The notes under the pieces: generated by a model
Databases searched by the model: none
The model's input: the letters and a program-made list of their open reading frames with translations, nothing else
What the model was told of the DNA's origin: nothing
Translations under genes and position numbers: made by a program
Source: Siphonodentalium dalli
Taxonomy: Eukaryota; Mollusca; Scaphopoda; Gadilida; Siphonodentaliidae
Assembly (NCBI GenBank): GCA_032622095.1
Contig: CP136064.1
Location: 125,973,605-126,037,604 of the forward strand
Direction: 5' to 3'
DNA length: 64,000 bases
Shown: in pieces, positions 1-12,700 of the stretch
How positions within the stretch are numbered: position 1 is the first letter of the stretch
How the letters are laid out: every line of letters starts with the position of its first letter

Positions 1-679
1 TCACTTAATCGAAGTGCCATGTCGAAAAATTCGAAATCGAGTGAATATTTTCGGCGCGAAAAGTGTTTTATACCCGATATTAGAATTATGGGAAATCCAA
101 GAGAATCATGGGAAGTTCAAAGGTCACTATAGTTCGTGTAACATAAGTGTACCTGTATCGTCGGAGTAATATATAGTCTATAGAGTAAATATTTCCGGTT
201 TAGAAATTACACATTTTGATAACAAAATTGCCCAATTCACTTAATCTACGCATGTGTACCGGAAGTTAGTCATGTTATGAATGATCCGCTTTGCCCGATC
301 CGCTTTGCCCACAGCACGTATGTTTACAGTCCTGGGCATTATAAACGCGGGTACGTGTCTTATCGAATTTAGCAAATTGACATATTGTCTTATTCCACAC
401 ATGTATTGCCTAAGACACCGACAGCATTTATTCGGGTAGATTGGTATGTGATCATCGACCTGCGCAATATATATGCGCAAACGCACTAAAATAATAAATT
501 TGGTAAAATCGTAAAATGTCGACGAAAATGTTCTGCAACGTCCTTTCGTACCCGGCGTAATATAACAACCCAAACTTCGTAACCTCCTTCTACGCGTTAG
601 ACAACTTCGCCTTCCGCTTTTGTGTCAGCGGAAATTGTAGCGGCGACATCCTGCTAACGCTGCACGAATACGGCCGAAG
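1..679 (+). other. 5' flank and probable 5'UTR of SPRYD7
   Basis: No coding exon, RNA gene or delimited repeat is visible here. The 80-90 bases before the ATG at 680 are less AT-rich than their surroundings and contain several CpG pairs (around 600-680), which would suit a 5'UTR or promoter-proximal stretch. No TATA box is placed with confidence. The only open frames are short and unrelated to known families. Confidence 0.4.
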
Positions 680-791
680 ATGGCTTCTGTATTTTGTTGC
701 TTCCGAAGTTGTATGGACGGTGGTGGGCTAAACTCTGGTCATGTCCGTTTGAAGGATATACCTACTGTCACACTCGATGCCACATCAATGG
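680..791 (+). CDS. SPRYD7: SPRYD7 exon 1 (residues 1-37 plus one base)
   Basis: The exon opens at ATG 680 in a strong start context and ends at ATGG before the donor GTGTGT at 792. The single leftover G pairs with GT at the start of exon 2 to give glycine 38. Cysteines 6, 7 and 11 form the conserved N-terminal cluster, followed by the HVRLKDIPTV segment that matches the family's HIPLKEMPAV region. Confidence 0.93.
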
Positions 792-3700
792 GTGTGTTAA
801 CTGTTTAATTCCATAGTGGCCAGTTTGTCCATCACGCTTGCTTAGCCTATTTTCGTTCCAAATTTTCGATGATTTGGGACACCGAAACGTGGCTAAATTT
901 GGCTGAAATAGTAGTATTAGTACAAAAGTTAAATAAAAATTACCACAATTTCATTTATTAAATTAATTAAAGATGAATTGATCTACTACGTCTACATCTA
1001 TGTTTACATAATACGCCAATGCCTTCAATTTAATGAAGTCAAGATTATGCAGCGCTGCATGTCCATGACCATGTTGTTGACAATGTTGTTGTTAGTAATG
1101 TTACGGGTAGGACTAGTAGGAGTAGGATAGGAACCATTGCGTCACCTTGTCCCGGATAGTATCGAATGAAAATATATTATAATATGGTGAGACACGGTAC
1201 ATGTAATATGGTTAAGTACATGTAGTAGAAATTACTAGAATATATAGCTGAATGGCTTCAGGGCAATTCCACGACGGAGAATGAAATTTGTAAAAAAACA
1301 GTTTGAAACAGTTTGAAAATCTGATAGTTATGGTATTCAAGTTATTGAAAACAGTTGTTCTCTCTCTCATATTCATCGTTTTAGTGATGAAAGCATATGC
1401 CATTGTTAACCAGGGTTTCCGCCAGGCCGGCTGCGGGTCCGTCACACGGACCCATTCCCCTCGCAGATGATCTGTTTGATTCAGGCATGTACCAAATGTC
1501 AGTAGCAATATGTCGTAAAAAAAATTTGGCTGCAACGGGAGTTAAACAGAATACTGGTGAAAAAGCGGGTCAAATAGCGACATTAGATACAGCGTAATAC
1601 ATGTCGCTGTAACATCAAAGAATGCCGGACTGTTGAGTATGGATGTTTTTGTGCACGGGATTCCATGGATGAAACTACTCAGACTCGAAGACCCCGTCCT
1701 ATCGTACAATTACATAATTGGATCAAAGAACACCCAATTGCTGAGTCGGGACATTTTTATGCACGGGATTTTCGTGGATGAAACTACTCAATGTTGATCA
1801 TTTATCTTATTGCTGTATTATCATTTGTTTTGAGTTCGATGTCAGTGAAGTTCCTGAAAAAAACATGTGATTCTCTACGTGTGTTGATTATTATGCGTAT
1901 ATTGCCATGCATACTCAACAAAATCCCAAAGTGATTTATTTCACAATAATACGGAACCTGTCCTGTCTTTATAGCGCGAATTCATAGTGCCAACACCATT
2001 CATTTGAGCCATATTACACGCATGGAGGATAAACACAAACACATACCCTCCCCCCCCCCCCCCCCCCCCAATATGGAGATAAAGTCAAAGTACAGTCAAT
2101 AATAGTTTCGTTGTCCCGCCTGGGTCCCCAAGCACAATCAACGACGCACATGTTCACATTTCCAGCCGAAACTCAATTATATTTTACAAAACGTTGGCTA
2201 AATCTCTGTTCTATAGCTGCGGTCAATCGTCAGTTGTTGGCCTATACAGACTATTGAACAAGCTACGCGTTCCGAGTGAAAGACTTCGCTACCATTCGTA
2301 TTTCGCCGCTATAAAAATATACTCCAGACAAACCCTGCAGTATGACGTCACAGCGCACAAAGAGTTTTACGATTGACAGAATACATGTACATAATCCTGT
2401 CAGTTTAATTTCCACGGACGCTACCTGAAATTCTAAAAAATAATTTATTCAATTCTCCTTGCGTGGTATTATTGGTCAATGCGTAGATGCCTTTTAGTGT
2501 TTATATTCATTATATCTTATTGTTAGTTATAAATGTGTAAACACTGTAACTCGTAGCTCGTTATTTATAGAGTATTCAATCAGACGGCAGTCTTATACGT
2601 ACGTAATTACATGATTAATTATTTGTATACCATCAACAGAATTAATGCACCCACAGAAATGATCGACTTGCATAATATATGTAGCTTTGGATTGCTTTGT
2701 GGGACACTCAGGTGCAAGGAAATGGCTACTTTTAAGTGTCAAATAACAAAATTTTCGCCTGACAGGACGAACCATGGTCGTCCCGTCGCGTTATGTGTTT
2801 CTCCAATACGGACTCATTTATTTCCCCCTGGCGGAAACCCTGTGTTAACCCACATGTGCGACTAAAATAAATGCCCAAAGTGGCTTGTAAGTAATGCTGA
2901 ATAGGTCACTCTCACAGGTTTTCTGTGATAAAGTTACCCAGGTTTCCGTAATTGTGATAAAGTTACCCAGGTTGGAGAGAATTGTGATAAAGTTACCCAG
3001 GTTAAGCAAATATCACAATATGAACTCGATTTAAAAGAGACAGAGGGAAATACTGTTCAGTTTTGGCAAGTAATAACCCTTATTAGGCATACACTAAAGA
3101 CATTTTAGTACTATAGTTCGTCATTTTGATCTCAAAAATGGATAATTTGTTGCTAAACATGACACGTTATTAACCTGGGTAACTTTATCAAATCCTCTCC
3201 AACCTGGGTAACTTTATCACAATTTCAGGAACCTGGGTAACTTTATCACAAAAAAACGGTGAGAGTGACCTACATGTATTCAGCGTAAGTAATTGAGCAA
3301 ATAGAAACAATTATTTAAGATTCAGTTGGCCTGTAGTATTTCGGAAACGGGCCCACTCACCCCAGTCGACCTGGGCCAGCTCGCCCCGGACCAACTCGGT
3401 CCAAGGGATATTAAATGTGATTATGTCTTATTTAAGTTGTTTTTCTTTGGTGTCTCTTTGCTTGCTTTCTCTCTCCTTTCTTTCTTTCTTTCGCTCTCTC
3501 TCTCTCTCTCTCGCCCCTCTCTCTCTCTCTCTCTAAGGGTTGTCAGGAGATAGATTGGTAGTAGTGATAATTATATATATTCGCTGATCTAGTACTGAAA
3601 GGGGCTCCAAGAATCTGAAATGATAATAGTTTCAAATAATATATAAATTAAAATTAATAAAAAAAAAAAATTAAAATCTTTATTTCCGAGAAATCTTTAT

Positions 3701-6700
3701 ACATTTTATAATATAATTAAAATTATAACTGAAATTTATTTTTAAATCAACTCAGAAAATAAATTTTGACACAATGAGATTCTTTTTATGAAATTACCTT
3801 GAAAGTCCCCTCTATGAACCATCGCCTGGATTTATTCATAAGATCTAATTGGAACGGAGTGGAAAAGATCAGATGTTGGACCACGTCTAATTGCAGGTCA
3901 TATGGAAGTGATTATCTATCGCACGTTCTGAAGCCATATATATTAACTTATTTACAACTTTAATACAAATGTAATACCCGGGCCAACTCCCCCCTGAAAG
4001 CTGGGCCAGCTCGCCCCAAAAACTGCCTGGGGCGAGTAGGCCCTGGGGCGAGTGGGCCCGGATCCAGTATTTCAGTACCGGTATTTAAATAGGTCGATGC
4101 ACGCTATAACACATCTTGGGTTTATATTCCTGTGCCTGATGTCCATTTGGAAAAAAATATATTTCAGAAATCTACGTACTATATGTAATGTCAGTCACGA
4201 AAATATTACCATTGTTGTTATAAAATTATAAGGAATGACGATATAACAACCATATCTTAGATACACTCAATATACCTGAGCCTGAACGTCTGTGTTCAAA
4301 ATAAGCACCATTCGATGTCTAAGTTGACCGCTAGCAAGAGTTGAAATATATAATGTCAGTCACATGTAATGTCAGTCACGGCATGTAATGTCAGTCACGT
4401 TTTGCAATTTGTTCCTATTCTGGTAGACGACATAAAAATCTTGTTAGAAAACATACTAGTCATTGGATTTGTAAACATATGCAGTTGCATATTATGATAT
4501 AGAACTTTGCATCTACAACTCGTAATTTTGAATACTGTTCTCTGATGTTTGTGAGCATTGAATGTATGAAAAACATAGTTTTGCATCCAAAACTCATCAC
4601 ATGCTTTCAAACAACACTCAAGAATTCAGTTTCTCAACATTTATTTCCAAGAGTGACATCAATTTCGTCAATGAGAAAGAGAGAGTAGGTAATATACCCA
4701 TCCTAATTGCATGAATCAGGTTGGTTACTACCATTTGGGCAATGAGCCATTTGATCCCTACAATGAGGCTGAATTAATTCATAGATATAGTGACAACTAG
4801 CAATTGTGCATCGTGGTGCGCACCACATCGAAGCATAAACATTGTGATGTGCATTGCAACGTGAACTTCTGCATTGTTACAGCCCGAACTACAAGTGGGC
4901 TGAAAATTATCAGCTTGGTTATATATTCGGAAATTCATGTCCCCAGGTATAATGAACAGTGTGCTCAGACTTTTGTTGTGGCTAGTGAGTTGTTCAACTT
5001 CTACGAGAAAGTCCACAGTATTATGCTATCATTTTTGTCGGGAGATTGCCATACAATGACGATTCTTATCCACTTATTTATTTATTCAACTTGTATAAAA
5101 ACAAAATATATCTCACTAAATATTGGTAAATAAACTATTCCAGGGAAATTTCAGCCTACATTTGGTGTGAAATTTCCAACTGAAATGTCATAGGCATGAA
5201 ATATTTCTTGAAAATGTTTGCCAAAGTAAGACAACCGATGCAAACCACCTTCCCATTACCAGGTCTCCATACACTATTGTCTGAAAAACTTGTGCAAAAG
5301 GTAATTGAGAATGTAGAACTGATATTTAACTTTTTTTTCATAGTCTAATGTTAGGCACAAATTCAATAACATATAATATCAGACAGACAGATTAGTCTGT
5401 CCATAATTTTTTTTTGAAATACCAACTATAAAAATTGAAAAAGGTGTTCATATTAAATTATTTGAAAAAGTAAAACAACTTAAATTGGATATGCAGTTAC
5501 CATGTACATGTATCTTGGATAATTTTGTGTAATGTCAGTCACGCCCACATTAGTCAATGCCATGTTCATGTGCTGTATATGGTAATAAAATATATTAAAT
5601 GCATTTAAACCCCATAAAATATGATTGGTAGGGCACCAGGGACATATCCAGGCCGTTTTTCATACCGTTTACCTGTTTGGGCGCTTAAACTCCAGGCGCC
5701 CAAATAAAAACATTGGCCAAAAAAAATATATATTTTTTTTTTATTTCAATTTAGGTCCCAATTCATATAACAAGATACAAAACATTTATATATTTATATA
5801 TATATTGACATTTAAGACATTTAAGTTTACAAAAAGATTTAAGTTTAATAATTGAATCATACTGTAAAGTATGTTTGGCTTTATCTAGCTTTATCTGTGA
5901 AAACTTCAAATAGTTTGAGTTCAGGTTTATCATTCAGCCTTCAGACTTCTGTATTTCAATCAAATATATTTACATACTAAGTGTGATTATCACAAAATCC
6001 AGCATTCCGATTGGTCGGCGCCCACGTGGCTAGTTGCAATTATTTCTCTGTGAACGCGCAACAGGTCATAACTGCAGCCTCATAATTACATCGACTCGTC
6101 ATTGGTTTTGGAAAGACGAACGCGTAATGTTTTGGGCGCATTTGGACTCGCGCAGGATTGACTTAATAAATCATCGGGTTTCAATATAAAGAGAAATTGT
6201 TCCTGTTAACTTTTGCCAAGGGAAATATGGGATATTTTGGGCTGGTTTTGTCACGATACACTTTTCGATTTAAATTCATTTACAAAAGTGGCTTTTTCGC
6301 TAAATGTATATAAATATAAGGATTAACTGTCATGTGGACTGTTTTTATGGAGATGTAACCGTGAGGTAAGTGGTCATAACTTGTATGTAAAACCCTTCGG
6401 GTCATAACTTGTATGTAAAACCCAAGGGTTTTACACAAGTTATGACCACTTACCTCATGGTAATTTGATCAATCAACCTGGTTATCAGGTGGGATCTCCT
6501 AATACCAAATGAAAAATTAACGGAGATTAGTACTAATTGTAATTACTAACTTAATAGACATTGTTTCTGTACTAGTACATTGTATATTATGTATGTGTGT
6601 CTCGCTTGAATTTTAGAAAATAGCCTATTATATGAATTAGAGTGATAATGGTAAGTCTCATTTCAAGCAGGATAAGCATAATCCATTGAACCAAAAGATA

Positions 6701-9700
6701 TCTGACAATAAGTTGTAAGCATTTCCAATCCATACATATATAAAAAAAATTCCAAAGTTATGCTTGAAAATAGACCTCTCAGTAAAATTCAAAATACTGA
6801 CTCAAAGAGCCCTAGATTAGCTCTCAATGCAATGGATTTTCAAAAAATGTCCAGTGGAAGAACCCCCACCATTAGCAGGGGGTCACCCCCTCCCAAACCT
6901 CCCTCCAATCAGGCCTTCAGGATATGCCTTCGGCATATCATTGCTCAAAAACAGGTGTCCCCAAAAAATCCCTGGATCCTTCACTGGGCACTAATTACTC
7001 ATTTGGATCGGAAACTGTTGGAAATATTTGATATACATGTATTTCATAGCGTAATGTCAGTCACGAAATTAGTGTAATGTCTGTCACGCGTACTTTGGAC
7101 AACAAAAAATAGTTCATGTTATTTCTAAGCTTAAATTTTGCTTTTAAATTATCTTGAAATATCTACCATGAAAAATTAACAAAGAAAATTATATGAGTCT
7201 CTGTAAATTTAAGACAAATTTAATTTGAAAACAAGTTGGCACTGTGCCTTGATATTTTCATGTAATGTCAGTCATGCTAACATTGAACGATACCATTTTA
7301 TCATCGCTTGACTAAATTCAGAATAATGCACATTTTTGGGTGCCCCCTGGCACAAGCCAACATCACATAGAAGTAAGATTTTATGTTTATAAATGTTGCT
7401 CATATCATCACAATGAATCTGGAAAAAGTTCTTTGAATGTAATGTCAGTCATGTGGAATTGCCCTTCAGGCATGCTCCTCAACTCAACACAATATCTTGT
7501 GATCCAGGTACTACAGTACAGCTGATGGGGTCATTGTCACAAGGCATCGTTCCCATTCGTAGCCAGCTTTTTAAATCAATCAGAAATGTAGCCAGCTTTT
7601 CTATGGCGATCACGTTTGTAGCCAGCTTTTCATATTCAGGCGAGCCTCAATTGATGAACAGATCGGATTAATCTCAATTTTCTGAGTTGATGGATGAACA
7701 ACAACTTGAATTTTGTTTTGATATTACTTCATCTAATAACCTGAGGTTTCCGATCAATGTCATTGAATGCTCGAATTATATTCCAATATAAGTTGATAAA
7801 TGAAGTCAGTTTTGGAGCATGACGTCGACATTTTAGTCACGAACGTGATGACGTCATAATTTGCGCCATATAAAGCATGGAATTAGACAAGCTGGCTACG
7901 AATGTGATCGCTGGTGAAAAAGCTGGCTAGCTACATTTATGATCCATTTAAAAAGCTGGCTACGAATATGACCGGAGCCTTGTGACAATGACACCATCAG
8001 CGGTACTACATACTACGGCTGAGTAGCTTTATAACCCTGTGGCAAATCCTTGCAGTGTGTTCTTTAACGTCCACATACTGAGCCGGCCGCGTACACAGGT
8101 CAGCCATTAATGTCCATGCCTGATAGTGTCCTGATCACCATATAAATAACAATGTGTAAAGATCCATGTTTCAGATAATGAACAACCTTCAATAAAAAGG
8201 TATTCTTATTTATTGCTCCATTTAACAACCATTTGATGATGCCCCTTACGTAAATGTTTAGTGTTTGCCTAGCAATTTTTCTAAGCATTCAATTGCATAA
8301 AAGAAATGCTAAGATGGATGGGACAAACAAATGTTAAGTTAACGTTCAAACGCTATCTTAGCATTCGCTTAGCGTGTATATTGGGTGAAATATTCAAACG
8401 TTAAATTTTAGCAATTGAGCGCTTACCTAATTTGCATATTGTTCATTTGCTGGCAACTATATCATATAGCATTTTCTTAATGTTTTCTCATATAGCATTT
8501 CCTTAGCATTCAAATAAGATCATTTAAGTGCTAATATTAACCCTCAAGTCACTGAATTGTACAGTCTTCCTCTTTAAGACTGAAAAGGCTGCTTAGAAAT
8601 TGAGGCCTCACCATTTGCTCACGCATATTTAGAGCGTGCATCAATTGATTTAAATTTCCAAACAAATGATCTTAGACTCATTTAGGCACCCCTATGCAAC
8701 TCGATCATCTAACAATTAAATTTATTATATAACATTTTTTACTTTAAATAACTTGAAAATACTGAGTTTCATATTTTGACATATCTTTTATCTATTATTA
8801 TTGTTCATCTTCTGAAATTGAAACGTTGCTTATATAAACAAATATACAAATTACTTTTTATGATATATTGAAGTATTTTGCCCATGCAGGTTTTGATTGT
8901 ATTGGTCTTAAAGTTATATATCATGCAGACATTGTATGAATTAACATTTATATCACACATTTCCTTGCATTAATTGCACATGAACACTCTTTAATTTCAT
9001 ATGAGCTATAAGCCTATATATAGGCTGCGCATGTTTATTTCTCATTTCAGAAATTACACATTGAAATTTCAATTTTAACCAATTGATATAAGTTATATTC
9101 TTTATCTCTAGGAGATGAAATAAATATACATGTAGCAAGAGCAGTGAAGTATCCAGGGATTTTTTGGGGACACCTGTTTTCGGGCAATGATATGCCAAAG
9201 GCATATCCCGAAGGCTTGAGCGGGGGAGGTACAGGAGGAGCTGTCCCCCCTGCTGATGATGGGCGGTCTGGGGGTTCTACCCCTAGATAATTTTAGAAAA
9301 TCCATTGCATTGAGAGCTAATCTAGGGCTCTCTGAGTCAGTATTTTGAATATTACTGAGAGGTCAATTTGATCAAGTTTCTCAAGCGTAACTTTGGAAAT
9401 TTGTATATATGTATGGGATTGGAAATGCTAAAAAGTTATTGTCAGATATCTTTTGGTTCAATGGATTATGCTTATCCTGCTTGAAATGAGACTTACTGTT
9501 ATCACTCTAATTCATAAAATAGGCGATTTTCTAAAATTCAAGTGAAAGACACATACATAATATACTAGTTGTGCAGAAACAATGTCTATTAAGTTAGTAA
9601 TTACTATTAGTACTATTATTTATTAATTATTCATTTGGTATTATGAGATCCCACATGATAACCAGGTTGATTTGATCAAATTGTCACTGTATTGTGTAAT

Positions 9701-12700
9701 TTCACTTGAATTTTTTTGAAATACTAAAGTCTGAAGGCTGAATGATAACAAACCTGAACTCAAACTTTGAAGTTTTCACAGATGACAGCTAGATAAAGAC
9801 AAACAAACCTTAGTTACAGCATGATTCCAACTGTTTGTAAACTTAAATGTCTTATGTCACTATATATAAATGTTTTGTATCTTGTTATGATATGAATTGG
9901 GACCTGAATTGAAAAAAAAAATGGAAAAAAATAATTTGTTTTGGGCGCCTGGAGTTTGGGTGCCCAAACCGATAGATGCTATGAAAACCGGCCTGGATAT
10001 GTCCCTGAGTAAGAGTGGTACATATACTCACATCTTGCAGAAGATCTAGAAGAGAACATTCCAATTTTAGAATACTATCAAAAACATGACAGAATTGCAC
10101 AACCACACACTATTTTGCTGCATTTCACCAACTGACAAAGAGTATCAAAGAGAGGCCATCAGCAGTGTTCGCGCTGGACCGAAAAATTTTGTGGCCAAAA
10201 GTTTAGCCAAATTAAAATGTTTTTTGGCCTAATTAAAAAAAACTTTGGCCAAATTAAATCCTCATTTTCTCGGCCTTCACAATTAATGACTAAAATATTT
10301 GTTTTGAACTTTATTTGTTACTCAGAATAAAAACATAACTAAAACAACACAAAAACAACTTTATAAACAATATTATACGAACGTAGCGTGATATTGCACA
10401 GACAGATCAATTCATGTAAAGCATTAATACAAAATATGGCGGGATTTCACATCCAACCATAACCAAAAATCCCAGTGAAAATCAAAGTCAGAAAGGACTG
10501 TTCTGCTTTGGCTATGGTTTTTACTTGTATTTCCTTTATTCAAGTAACTGAATACTAGATCGTCTTCAGAACCAGAAGTTACCATCTGTTCAGAACCATC
10601 AATGCTTGTAACAGAGCAGAGACATCAGCATTTTTCTTAGCGTTTAACTTTCTAAATGCTGAGGAATAAGAAAATCGATAAGGATCATCAAAGCTTAACA
10701 TTCGAACGCACACATAAATAACTGTTAATGTTTTGTAAGCATTCAAACGCTAAGAAATATCTTCTTATAGTGTTCAAATGCTAAGAAATTGCTTCAAATG
10801 CTAAGAAATTGCCTCAAACGCTAAGAAACCGCTTAATAAGCAATTATGTTTGGTAAGGGGCGCCGATACGTCGCCGCGTGTTAAGGTGTACCGGTACATA
10901 GCATGTGCAGATAGAGACTTCATCATATCATTACTGACAATTTCTGTATCGGATTTGAATTTGGTCATGTATATGTATAGTGCATGATTTTGGCATTATG
11001 CTTGTTTTGAGGTCATATAATTATTATAATGTACACTTTGAGTTGAAGGCTTAACTCTCTAGGTGTCGGAGATACGTCCTGACATTCACCGCTGATCTCA
11101 TCGCCCATTTTGACGTGGTCACTATCATTATTATCAGCCCTGTTAATATAACAATAACATGATTTTGGAGGGCATTATGGTTTATTACTATTGGCTGCCC
11201 GACGGAAATGATTAGCAGCCCAACATCCTATTAGGGATGACGGGCTATTAATAATTTCAGAAGGGCTGCCCAAGAAACTCATGTTTTTGTTTGAATTTTT
11301 AGGTTGTGGCAATATACCCAACAATCCACAATAGACTACTTGTCTATGTTCCTACATTGCTCGGATAGTCATAATTTAAATTGAGAAATTGTTTCGATTC
11401 ACTTTCCCAGTGATAGTGATAACGCTGAATTTCATCAGGGAAATGCATGGTACATGTAAATAGTTTGGCATAATTAATATATGCCCTTTTTATGTGTACC
11501 CATACCATGTATGGTACACATAATGCCGACGTCCGGATCAACCATCCGTCGTTCGTCCGTCCGTCCGTCCGTCTGTCCGTCCGTCCGTCTGTCCGTCTGT
11601 CCGTCTGTCCGTCTGTCCGTAGACACTTGCTTTCCGATTCAATTACTTGAATATTTTTTATCGGATCGTGTTAAAATTTTATGTGCATGTTTATGATAAC
11701 ACACTCCTCACCTGTATAGTTTTTGGTATCGATCAGTTGATCGGTTTAGAAATTATTAACACTTTGCATCCGCACATAGGCATGAGCCATCCGATGCTGT
11801 AACCAAAGTACTTTTTGTCCGATTGTTTTCATATTTGATATGTAGGTTTATAATGACACACCCCTCACCTGTATAGTTTTTGGTATCGATCGGTTGATCG
11901 GTTTGGAAAAAATTAACCCTGCACACAAATGCCATCTGATGCATCTAAGTCAAACAATTTTCTTCTGATATGCCTCATATTTCTTACCTAGGTTTTTCTT
12001 AGCACGTTCTTTATCTGTATGGTTTTTGGTATCGTTTAGTTAACCCTTTCTGCTCTTGTTTTTAAATAGACTTAATCCAAGCTGTGTTAACTTAAATATT
12101 TTTCTTCTGATCAGCACCAAATTTGGTACATATGGTCCTCACCCCAAAATACAGATCAGGTTCAAATTTGAGTTTGATCTGGTATATTTTAACAGAGTTA
12201 TGGCCATTTAAAATTCAAGTAGCTTATAATCTAATTAATGCATGCAGGCAGTCAGCTTAGCAGAGGAGATCTTATTACACAGCCAGTGTCTTATTGGAAA
12301 TGAGATTAGATAAATACCATGGCTCACAGAGTGTTTAGGGGTTCTCCTTAGCCAATGCTAGTTGGAGACAGACAAATAACACTAAGTGAATAATTGAGCT
12401 CATCTCTGGAGAAGCTTGTCACAGCATCTGGGCTGTGTGCAGTGTTTGTTTATTTAAGTCTCACATTCCTATAATCTGATCTCAAGCCTCACTCTACTGC
12501 ATAAATAAAATGAATATGACAGTGATGGCCAGAGGTCATTAACTTCCACATAGTCTGCTGTCTATATAGTCTTCTTGACATTAGGGACTGGCTTGTTGTG
12601 TGGGTTTTGCTAAATCCAATGACATGCTTTTTATAGACTTTTTTGTGTTTATCAGTTCATTAGTTTGGATAAGATTAACCCTATTCTATCCGATTTCATA

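Larger units (their letters stand above)
4186..7455 (+). repeat. Dispersed 16-mer TGTAATGTCAGTCACG, about nine direct copies
   Basis: Copies or one/two-base variants occur near 4187, 4352, 4366, 4384, 5530, 7050, 7072, 7260 and 7438. All have the same orientation, and spacing is irregular (14-18 bases in the 4352-4400 cluster, up to 1.5 kb elsewhere). No inverted copy was seen. The copies lie in otherwise ordinary intron 1 sequence. They may be binding sites or remnants of a subterminal-repeat transposon; the sequence does not decide. Confidence 0.75.

Noticed and set aside
7795-7850. Palindromic GTCACGAACGTGATGACGTC as a CRE-type regulatory site of SPRYD7
   Set aside because: It lies in the core of element II, so it is more simply a transposon-internal palindrome.
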